This document shows positions 1 to 6,587 of a stretch of 11,390 nucleotides of DNA, piece after piece. The notes under the pieces are model-generated. The model searched no databases, was not told where the DNA came from, and saw nothing but the letters and a program-made list of their open reading frames with translations. A program made the position numbers and the translations under genes. Numbering within the stretch: position 1 is the first letter of the stretch; each line of letters begins with the position of its first letter. The stretch is from Coemansia sp. RSA 1804 (lineage: Eukaryota > Kickxellomycota > Kickxellomycetes > Kickxellales > Kickxellaceae), in assembly GCA_027578815.1 (NCBI GenBank), contig JANBTH010000783.1:1-11390 (forward strand), read 5' to 3'.

Positions 1-3000
1 AAGAGCGGCACTCTTGAGCGTATCAGCAACCGTGGCTTTGTGAAGAGTCGCAAGGCACTGTTGACGTCCAGCGACTCTAATGTCCAGTCGCCACCGCAGT
101 CGTCTGGCAGATCGTCGGCCAAGTCGCGGAAAGCCAGAGCACAGCTTGCTTCGTCAGACGCAGGGCCCAGCAGAGCATCAAGCAAGGGCTCATCCCATGC
201 ATCTAGCAGTCGACATCAACCACGTTCGCGTATTGAATCGCGGGGCGACAAGAACGACGACGGGAAGGCAACAGCCTCCACCTCAGCTGCCGCCGCCGCC
301 GATACCACTCCATTTTCTTTTTTAGGGCGTCGGGGTGAAGAGCAAGCGTCAGGATCCGGCGGTTCTAGCATAGCTGCTGCCACGAGATCTGCACAAGTGA
401 ACATAGCACCTGTAGGTGTCGATAGACCCCTTTCTAGGAGCCATGCTGCTCTTCCCCCGTCAGATGAACGAACTGGTTTTGCCCAGGATGAGAGTACCCC
501 GATGGATGAGAATTTGGGGCTTGCCGTCGTTGCCTCTACTTCAGAACATCCTCTGGAGGCTGCACTCAAGCAGTCTTTACGTGCGGAGTCTGATAACGCT
601 GCTATTCTATCGCGTGGTAGTAGTGGTGGCAAGTCCGGATTTGGAAGCGGTTCTGGCGAGGACTCTTCACTTCATATTCTTTCGTCTCTCGACACGCTAA
701 GCACACCCGAGTCTACTCCGCTTGATAGCGCACCGGAAAACACAAATGTAGGACTTCTCGCACAGTACAATATGAACCCAAAGCGCTTTGAGCGGCGCAT
801 GAAGGGTCGTCTTTCGGACAAGGGAAAGCACTCGTACTATTCTTCTGAAAGAGACACAAGAGAGCAATTTGAAGGGACTGGCAATACCTCAAGCAATCCT
901 CCACCACAATCTGCTTCAGATGTTGATCTTGGGTTTCGCACCATCAGCGACACAGAGGACGATCCATATGCGATAGATCCTGAGCAGAACCGCAATGACC
1001 TGCTGCAAGAGATTGATGCGCCAGAGGCATCCGGTGTGACACAATCCGGTGAGGACCAAAGCGAAGGCGGTGTTGAACCCGTGGAGTTTCATACGCTAAT
1101 GCCATCACGTCCTCGTTATAACACCAAGGCTCTATTTGGTCTGTCCACGGTCGAGGAAGAGGACGAGGAGAGCAGAGGAGCCAGTATCGCTGTTAGTGAT
1201 ATAAAAAAGACCTCCTCTGTCGAAGACATTACCAATTCAGGCGAGGTGCTCGGCGATTCGTCAAGGCAAGGTCTTAATAAGAATCGGTCCCAAGACTCGT
1301 GGCTTAATGATATAGAGGTACGTCATGACGTTGAGCCAAATGACAGCTCTGAGGTGGACGACAATGGTTCGAGGACTAAGCCGCTGCGTGGGCTTCGTGC
1401 GGCAATTGACCAGATCCAGCGCAACAGACAGTTGGCGCCAGTGTACCAAGGTCTTGGTTCGACTGGGATTCCGGAGGCAGATCAAATTGATCCGCCCAGA
1501 TCGCCACGTTCTCCTGCATTTTCAGGGTTTGGTGGTGCAAGCTCGGGGTCGTTTATTCTTGACGATGACTCCCAGTCGCGCACTCCTTCACTTGGTTCAA
1601 ACTCGTACGATCCCAACGTGATCTTTGGTTACACGTCCGAGGAAAACAGCACCATGGCAAGCCGCACCAGCTTTGAGCGCAGTGATCTTTTTGGATCTAA
1701 CCGGCCTAGTTCCGCTGCTAGCCATGTAATCTACATGCAGCCACTGGATGTGCCTGAGACAGAGACAGGTCAGCTGCCTGAGAATGATTCTCGTTCTAGA
1801 GCACCTGTTCCATCGACAAGCCGTGGTGGTCCTCGCAGACGCCTCGAGAAGAGCTCGCTGTCGAACCTTAGCTTTGAAAAGGCCGACGACGAAGCAAGCA
1901 GCAGTGGCTCCAACAGCATTGGTAAGGGCAAAGGTGTTGACAAGAGCAAGGGCAAGAGCGTTGACAAAGGGAAGGGTGTAGAACCAAGACAACCTAGAAT
2001 TCCTGAGATGGAGCAGGTCCATCCGCCGGTTGTTAGTCGTCCCACGCATGTGACCACGGTCGATGAGCTTGAGGCAGATTTATCGCCTGATGAAGAGCCT
2101 ATTCCCAAGATTCTGTTTTTGCACTCGCAGGACTTTGAGGGCTATCGGCCAGCCGGGCTTGAGATACGCGACTTTCTAGAGGAGATGCGTCAGGAGAGGA
2201 AGAAGAAGAAAGAAGCTGCGAAGAAGGGAATCAAACTGCCGCGCGAGAAGCCTAAGGAACTTCTTTCGCCGTTGTGGTTTATGGAAAACAGCTTTATCGA
2301 TCCGCTGGCGCCCAGGGAGATGCAATGGCTTCTTGCAGAGCGTGACAGGCTGATGATCCAGGATCTTCGCGATAACCGAGTCACCGAGCATCCCGAGCTC
2401 AAGCGCACGCTAGATCCTGCTCCTTCGATATCTTCGCTTCGTCTGCGTGAGGAGCTGGATGCTACGATGGCTGACGATGACGCACAGCTGTCATCGGTGG
2501 CTAGTCGAGGCACAATCAAGCCCCTGAGCAAGCGGCCTCGGATGTCAGATATACAGGGAATGTTTGAAGAGCCAGGCGCTAAGGTTTCTCACGATGAAGG
2601 CTCTGCCGATGGCAAAAAGGGGCGCAGATCGTTTTTGGATAGCGTTGAGATTCCGGTGTCTGAATCTGAAAGCGAAAGCGACAGCGACGGCAGTGTCGAC
2701 CAGGCCCAAGGCCAGAGGCAGTCATTTTACGACGAGGCGTTTGTATCGCCGATTTCACAAGAGTTCCAGGTGCCAGGCGACAAAGACCATCCTATTCCCG
2801 AATACGATCCGTCTCTGCTGGTCCCGCGCAAGAAGCTTGTTCTGCGCACGCGTGGCGCAACATTCTCGGAGCGTGTGATGAACGAGATTGATGAGCTGGA
2901 TGTCAAGGTGAAAACGGATGTGATGGGCACATTGAATGTGCACTCGGCAGGGCAATATTCGTATGAGACGCCAGCTGGCACAATCAGACCGTCGATGATT

Positions 3001-4875
3001 CCGCAGTACGTGTCTCCATTAAACGGTGTTCCTGCAGGACCATTCTTTGTGCCGCCAAAGGCTACTTCCAAGTCTGGATACTTGTACATGCGCATTCTAA
3101 GCATCGAGGACATTGAGTCGAAAACAGACTCTGTGTACTTTGTCATTCGCAATGGGATTGATACTTTGGCAACGACCCCCGTGACGGTTGCTGGCACCAG
3201 TGGCACCACGATCAACCAAGAGTTCCGCATTCTGACAGATCCAGAGGTGTCGATAACAATGTGGATGCGGTTCCGTAGCGATGCCATCATCTACAAGAAC
3301 GGACGTGGTGGCGACATGTCGCGCAGGAACATGAATGATCCTGGGTGTGTTCCTCCGCTTCTGAAGAGGTTGATTCGGCGCAACACGAGATCCCGCGGCA
3401 ACCGACTCAACTGCTCGAGCTCAGCAGACAGTGTCTTTGACTTTGCCAGTGTGCAGCCACCTCGGTTGGCTCCTGGTGCTCGCAAGGGAACAGGAGGACC
3501 TGCAGGCAGAATAATGAGCGCAGTAAGTAGGAATCCGATGGGTCCAGGGTATCCCGAACGCGTGTCGAGCGCACTTTTGTCTCAGTCTGCCCAGAGATAC
3601 GCCAGCGAGCGCAGCGGCACGCAGCAGAACTACAGCGGATTCAATGATCCGCGCTCATTCAACGCCACACAGGCGCCGTCAAGCGTGTTCTATGAGCCTG
3701 GATCCGAAATGACCGGCGGTTACTTGCCCTCGCACAAGGGGCTTGCACATGCTAAATTCAAGGAGGAGACGAGCGGTGTGGCGGTTGTGCACATTGGAGA
3801 GATGATCGATGAGGTCTTCCTTCGCGGGCTTGTTGATTCGTGGGATGTTGAGAATGTCTGGGAGAACCGTAAAGGTGCACGGCTTCAGTTACAGCTTTTT
3901 TACATTCCAGAATGCCCGCTTTTCCGTGAGGAGGAGCTCCCAAGGACTCTGTCGGAATGCGAGATGGCCATGGAGGTGTGTAACTTTCATAACCGCACAC
4001 TGAACTCTGGGTACATGAGCCAAAGGGGCGGCGATACGCGGTTTTGGCGGCGACGCTACTTTAGGCTCATCGGCGGTTTCCTGTTTGCCTACCACGAGGA
4101 GACGAAGGAACCCCGCTGCTTTATCGACCTCAATGACGCCACGCGCATAATTGACAACCAGACCGATCGTGGACGCCGTGCAGCAACCTCTCCACTTGTG
4201 GGATCGGATCAGATCTTTGGCAGCTCGGAGCTGATGCGCTCAGCACGGGCGCAACGTCGAATGACGCACAAGCGCAACAACTCTGACCACTCTGCGCGCG
4301 ATGGCGGAGCCGCGGGCGCTGATATTGGTGCGCGCAGTCCGCGCCAGTTTGCACAGGCGCCTGGTCACGAGTACGCGTCGGATTCGGAGCCCGCCGATTA
4401 TGTGGATATAGCCGATCCGACTCTGCAGAAAATGACCATGCGTCGGGGCCGCACCCAGAAGAAGCGTGCACGCGGCGAGATCCACAACTCGCGGGATACC
4501 GAAGTGGCAGGGTCTGCGGCGCAGCAGTCAGCCGGAGGGCGCACGGACTCTGGTATTGTCAGCGTCAGCTCGAGTGATGGTGCGGCAGATAACGGCATGC
4601 ACCACAGCTTCAGCATTGAGTTTGGCAAGGGTGGGTCGATTGAGTTCTACACCGAGTCGGAGCATGAGAAGCGCGTGTGGGTGGAGATCATCAAGCGTGT
4701 TATCGGCAGTATTCCCAAGATCCCGTCGTGGCTCATTAAGTTGCTCCACGCTGACGTCACCGACAGAATCGACGGCGGTACCGCAGGTGCGTCAGAGTCG
4801 TCGATTGTGAACTCTAGCACTCCTAGCTCCAAGTTCCAGGACATGGTGCATCCGCAAGAGCTGATTGTGCGCTGA
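1..4875 (+). CDS. BUD4: Bud4/Mid2-like anillin-homology and PH-domain protein, 5' partial
   Basis: Probable septin-ring organiser for bud-site selection and septation, acting at the cell cortex, by family knowledge of yeast Bud4 and fission yeast Mid2. The frame is open from base 1 to the TGA at 4873-4875 (1624 codons, no intron). The codon at 40 is GTG, so no start is visible and the gene begins upstream. Numbering below counts from base 1. Residues 1 to about 930 look disordered, rich in Ser, Asp/Glu and basic residues, with a proline-directed cluster PPRSPRSP (498-505), a Lys/Gly repeat (641-661) and a charged helix-like stretch (about 720-745). The anillin-like region spans about 940-1310: GYLYMRILSIEDIE (1026), NQEFRIL after it, then HIGEMIDEVFLRG and LQLQLFYIPECPLF, interrupted by a loop at about 1101-1246. 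The PH domain starts at GYMSQRGGDTRFWRRRYFRL (1337-1356) and ends in SEHEKRVWVEIIKRVI, split by a roughly 145-residue insertion. Already longer than yeast Bud4. Family assignment is strong; exact role in this species is inferred. Confidence 0.92.
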   Translation, partial: KSGTLERISNRGFVKSRKALLTSSDSNVQSPPQSSGRSSAKSRKARAQLASSDAGPSRASSKGSSHASSSRHQPRSRIESRGDKNDDGKATASTSAAAAADTTPFSFLGRRGEEQASGSGGSSIAAATRSAQVNIAPVGVDRPLSRSHAALPPSDERTGFAQDESTPMDENLGLAVVASTSEHPLEAALKQSLRAESDNAAILSRGSSGGKSGFGSGSGEDSSLHILSSLDTLSTPESTPLDSAPENTNVGLLAQYNMNPKRFERRMKGRLSDKGKHSYYSSERDTREQFEGTGNTSSNPPPQSASDVDLGFRTISDTEDDPYAIDPEQNRNDLLQEIDAPEASGVTQSGEDQSEGGVEPVEFHTLMPSRPRYNTKALFGLSTVEEEDEESRGASIAVSDIKKTSSVEDITNSGEVLGDSSRQGLNKNRSQDSWLNDIEVRHDVEPNDSSEVDDNGSRTKPLRGLRAAIDQIQRNRQLAPVYQGLGSTGIPEADQIDPPRSPRSPAFSGFGGASSGSFILDDDSQSRTPSLGSNSYDPNVIFGYTSEENSTMASRTSFERSDLFGSNRPSSAASHVIYMQPLDVPETETGQLPENDSRSRAPVPSTSRGGPRRRLEKSSLSNLSFEKADDEASSSGSNSIGKGKGVDKSKGKSVDKGKGVEPRQPRIPEMEQVHPPVVSRPTHVTTVDELEADLSPDEEPIPKILFLHSQDFEGYRPAGLEIRDFLEEMRQERKKKKEAAKKGIKLPREKPKELLSPLWFMENSFIDPLAPREMQWLLAERDRLMIQDLRDNRVTEHPELKRTLDPAPSISSLRLREELDATMADDDAQLSSVASRGTIKPLSKRPRMSDIQGMFEEPGAKVSHDEGSADGKKGRRSFLDSVEIPVSESESESDSDGSVDQAQGQRQSFYDEAFVSPISQEFQVPGDKDHPIPEYDPSLLVPRKKLVLRTRGATFSERVMNEIDELDVKVKTDVMGTLNVHSAGQYSYETPAGTIRPSMIPQYVSPLNGVPAGPFFVPPKATSKSGYLYMRILSIEDIESKTDSVYFVIRNGIDTLATTPVTVAGTSGTTINQEFRILTDPEVSITMWMRFRSDAIIYKNGRGGDMSRRNMNDPGCVPPLLKRLIRRNTRSRGNRLNCSSSADSVFDFASVQPPRLAPGARKGTGGPAGRIMSAVSRNPMGPGYPERVSSALLSQSAQRYASERSGTQQNYSGFNDPRSFNATQAPSSVFYEPGSEMTGGYLPSHKGLAHAKFKEETSGVAVVHIGEMIDEVFLRGLVDSWDVENVWENRKGARLQLQLFYIPECPLFREEELPRTLSECEMAMEVCNFHNRTLNSGYMSQRGGDTRFWRRRYFRLIGGFLFAYHEETKEPRCFIDLNDATRIIDNQTDRGRRAATSPLVGSDQIFGSSELMRSARAQRRMTHKRNNSDHSARDGGAAGADIGARSPRQFAQAPGHEYASDSEPADYVDIADPTLQKMTMRRGRTQKKRARGEIHNSRDTEVAGSAAQQSAGGRTDSGIVSVSSSDGAADNGMHHSFSIEFGKGGSIEFYTESEHEKRVWVEIIKRVIGSIPKIPSWLIKLLHADVTDRIDGGTAGASESSIVNSSTPSSKFQDMVHPQELIVR
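541..591 (+). other. UIM-like motif in the disordered N-terminal region of the Bud4-like protein
   Basis: Residues 181-197 (counted from base 1) contain LEAALKQSLRAE. This fits the ubiquitin-interacting motif pattern L-x-x-A-L-x-x-S-L with a nearby acidic residue, one residue later than the usual position. The acidic lead-in typical of a UIM is weak (only SEHP precedes it). It is a motif match inside a region that otherwise looks disordered; ubiquitin binding is inferred only. Confidence 0.3.
1921..1983 (+). repeat. In-frame Lys/Gly/Val/Asp repeat, 8-residue period
   Basis: About two and a half copies of a 24-nt unit encode KGKGVDKS, KGKSVDKG, KGVE (residues 642-661 of the partial frame). 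The repeat is strongly basic, lies in the disordered half of the Bud4-like protein and keeps the reading frame. It may be a polybasic membrane- or nucleic-acid-contacting patch, or simply replication slippage; nothing in the sequence decides between these. Confidence 0.6.
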
Positions 4876-4971
4876 TTGCGCGTTTTTCTTTTGGCTTGTC
4901 TTTCTTTTTTCTTTCTATTTTTCTTACTTTTATATCATTGTTGTGAATTTATTCTAGCTTATCTCATTTTC

Positions 4972-4991
4972 AAAAACAAGTGCTTGTTTTT
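4972..4991. repeat. Perfect 9-bp inverted repeat in the 3' flank of the Bud4-like gene
   Basis: AAAAACAAG (4972-4980) and CTTGTTTTT (4983-4991) are exact reverse complements around a 2-base centre, about 100 bases after the stop codon. In RNA this would fold as a hairpin with a small loop followed by U residues. In a fungal 3' UTR it could influence processing or stability, or be a DNA palindrome with no function. The arms are mostly A/T, so chance is a real alternative. Confidence 0.5.
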
Positions 4992-5505
4992 TATTCATCT
5001 TGGCGCTAGCTGTAATATTTTAGTGCTGTTAAGGCGGTAGATGTTTGGTAGTAAATGGCCAGTGCGTTTTGTAGCTGATGCAGAAATGGAGACATTTTGC
5101 CTAATTTGGAAGACGTATTCCATTAAAGTAAAACGCTCCTATGGACTGACCAGCAGCTGTTCTATTATCATTTCCAGACATTTTTGAAGCACGCATTTGG
5201 TCTATTTACAAGTGGTAATTGAATTATCGGCATTTTATCCCGCTATTTTCTGTTCCTTTCTTTTGCAAAGGCTGAATGCAAGAAGAACAAAGGAAAGAAC
5301 AAATGAGTTGCGCAAATCCGCAAGTCTTTTCAGCTGCAAAATAAGAAAAGCAAGAGTGCAAGTACAGATTGGAAAGAAAGAGCGGAGAATTTTAATGTTT
5401 TTTCTTTTTTTTTCCACCTTCAAATTTTTAACATTTGTACTGTTGAATCTTTATTATTTTCTGACTAGAGTTTAGCCTTTACAAGTACTAACTGTTGTTT
5501 GACAA

Positions 5506-5518
5506 AATAAAGAATAAA
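5506..5518 (+). terminator. Two overlapping-range AATAAA hexamers, candidate polyadenylation signals
   Basis: AATAAA occurs at 5506-5511 and again at 5513-5518. If used for the Bud4-like transcript they would imply a 3' UTR of more than 600 bases, which is long for a fungus. The closer T-rich tract just after 4875 is an equally good place for 3'-end formation. In DNA this AT-rich the hexamers can arise by chance, so this is a weak call. Confidence 0.25.
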
Positions 5519-5739
5519 AATGTGGAATTTGCATTATCTCTTTTCACCATCCTTTCAGTTGCTAAGAGAAGCTAATCAAAAGAAATATAATGCTTGCGCC
5601 GAGTTAAAAAATGTGAAAGAAAAGGTAGAAAAATAAGAGCGCGCAAATAATAAAAAAGAAGAGATTGCATCCTTCTTTAGAACAGTCTCTACGTAGCTAT
5701 TTTCTATAATATATTTGTATTTTGCATGTACATTCTATT

Positions 5740-6214
5740 CCCCTTGGCACAGAGTAAAAACGCATTACACTAACAATTCAAAAAGGGGCAAGTGGCGGGG
5801 CATTAAAAGATGAAAAGATGTTACATATCTTGCAACACCCTCTGTTTTTAGTTTTTTAGCCGCATACAAAAACAAAAACAAGCGTCTCTGTGAATGTATT
5901 AAATGCGTTCATTAAACTCTAGAAGAAATGGTGGACATGGGCGAGAGAAAGAGAAGGAGGAACACACAATCGGTTATAATATATTCCGTCGAGATACTGG
6001 AAACAGACATGGGACTATTTTCTCACCTCCCCCCTTTTTTGGGACTCCACAAAATGAATGACAGTCAAGAAAGCAAGCAGCCCTTGCTTTACAAAGACAA
6101 AAGCGGGTGAAAGAAGAAGAGGGGAAGTGTGTGTTTGTTGTGTGGAAAATACAAGAGTGTATGAGAATTAGAAAAAAAGGGGCGAGGAAAATTGGTTTTG
6201 ATGACGAGCCCCCT
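5740..6214. promoter_or_regulatory. Cluster of six CCCCT/AGGGG (STRE-type) motifs
   Basis: The stress-response element core CCCCT or its complement AGGGG is seen at 5740-5744, 5784-5788, 6031-6035, 6120-6124, 6178-6182 and 6210-6214. The surrounding DNA is AT-rich, so six copies of a C/G-rich pentamer within 475 bases is more than composition suggests. In yeast this core is bound by Msn2/Msn4-type C2H2 zinc fingers. They lie about 370-850 bases upstream of the allantoicase ATG; control of that gene is inferred. Confidence 0.4.
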
Positions 6215-6299
6215 CCGGTATTGCCAAAAGTGCAACTGACCAAGCAGAAAAAATAGCGCACTTGCAATATTATTTGCATCTTGTGTTGCCTTTTTCTCA

Positions 6300-6358
6300 C
6301 TATCTCAGTTTTTTTGTGCGCATACATTTTGGACAAGACCCGAGTAAAAGTGTGATAA
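6300..6358. promoter_or_regulatory. Two WGATAR sites upstream of the allantoicase TATA box
   Basis: CTATCT at 6300-6305 reads AGATAG on the - strand, and TGATAA lies at 6353-6358 on the + strand. Both fit WGATAR, the site of fungal nitrogen-regulatory GATA factors (AreA/NIT2, Gln3/Gat1). They sit 44-102 bases before the TATA box. Allantoin-degradation genes are classic targets of nitrogen catabolite repression, so the placement makes biological sense. The motifs are short and can occur by chance. Confidence 0.45.
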
Positions 6359-6401
6359 AAATAACGCTCTGGTTGCCTGGGCTGTTTTGTTTCACGAGGA
6401 A

Positions 6402-6409
6402 TATAAAAG
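6402..6409 (+). promoter_or_regulatory. TATA box of the allantoicase gene
   Basis: TATAAAAG is an exact TATA-box consensus, 179 bases before the ATG and followed by a C/T-rich stretch (about 6429-6459) typical of fungal transcription initiation regions. The start of transcription is expected somewhere in about 6435-6500, but no single initiator can be picked by eye. Confidence 0.6.
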
Positions 6410-6475
6410 AAGCAAAGACAGGACCTGTATTTTTCAACTTTTCTTCTCTTTCAATTTCAGTGTATCTTATATTCT

Positions 6476-6571
6476 ATGCTAAATTATCGCATAATCGCAT
6501 CGTGCCTTGTTTTTATTCTGCCCTACACTTGTACAATCGAGCAAAATAACCTTTTCTTGCCAAAGCATTAA
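6476..6571 (+). promoter_or_regulatory. Upstream ORF of 31 codons in the allantoicase leader
   Basis: ATG at 6476-6478 opens a 31-codon frame ending at TAA 6569-6571, 16 bases before the allantoicase ATG. It lies 67-74 bases after the TATA box, so it would be in the leader only if transcription starts before 6476. Its context (T at -3, C at +4) is poor, so ribosomes could often scan past it. If translated it should lower expression of allantoicase. The encoded peptide resembles nothing I recognise. Confidence 0.35.
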
Positions 6572-6587
6572 TTCCCTGCTAGTAACA

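Larger units (their letters stand above)
4876..6587. other. AT-rich intergenic region, 1.7 kb
   Basis: No convincing gene is present. The first 60 bases are T-rich (TTTTTCTTTT and similar runs), as expected for a fungal 3' UTR or cleavage region, followed by an inverted repeat at 4972-4991. The middle (about 5000-5720) is AT-rich with A- and T-runs and no recognisable element beyond two AATAAA hexamers. From about 5730 to 6587 it carries motifs suited to a promoter: CCCCT/AGGGG repeats, WGATAR sites, a TATA box and an upstream ORF, all read towards the allantoicase gene. The open frames that occur are short, mostly start at TTG, and have low-complexity, compositionally random translations. 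I saw no tRNA-like cloverleaf. Confidence 0.75.

Noticed and set aside
5197..5475. 92-codon frame on the + strand in the spacer
   Set aside because: It begins with TTG, and the product is a mix of Lys/Arg and Phe/Leu produced by A- and T-runs.
5928..6110. 60-codon ATG frame in the spacer with a good start context (GAAATGG)
   Set aside because: The length is expected by chance in 1.7 kb read in six frames. The product matches nothing I recognise, and it sits among promoter-type motifs of the next gene. Ribosome profiling could reopen it.
6192..6243. Box C/D snoRNA-like element: TGATGA at 6199-6204, CTGA at 6236-6239, flanking TTGG/CCAA pairing
   Set aside because: Only about 31 bases separate the boxes, too short for a normal eukaryotic C/D snoRNA. 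Box C lacks the leading purine, and no C'/D' boxes are seen. Likely chance.
5974..6336. 120-codon frame on the - strand in the spacer
   Set aside because: Composition reflects the T/C-rich complement of A/G runs. No domain, and it overlaps the probable allantoicase promoter.
6426..6460. Splice-acceptor-like TTTCAATTTCAG in the allantoicase leader with a GTATTT upstream
   Set aside because: The implied intron would be 35 bases, too short. The pyrimidine run is better read as the transcription initiation region after the TATA box.
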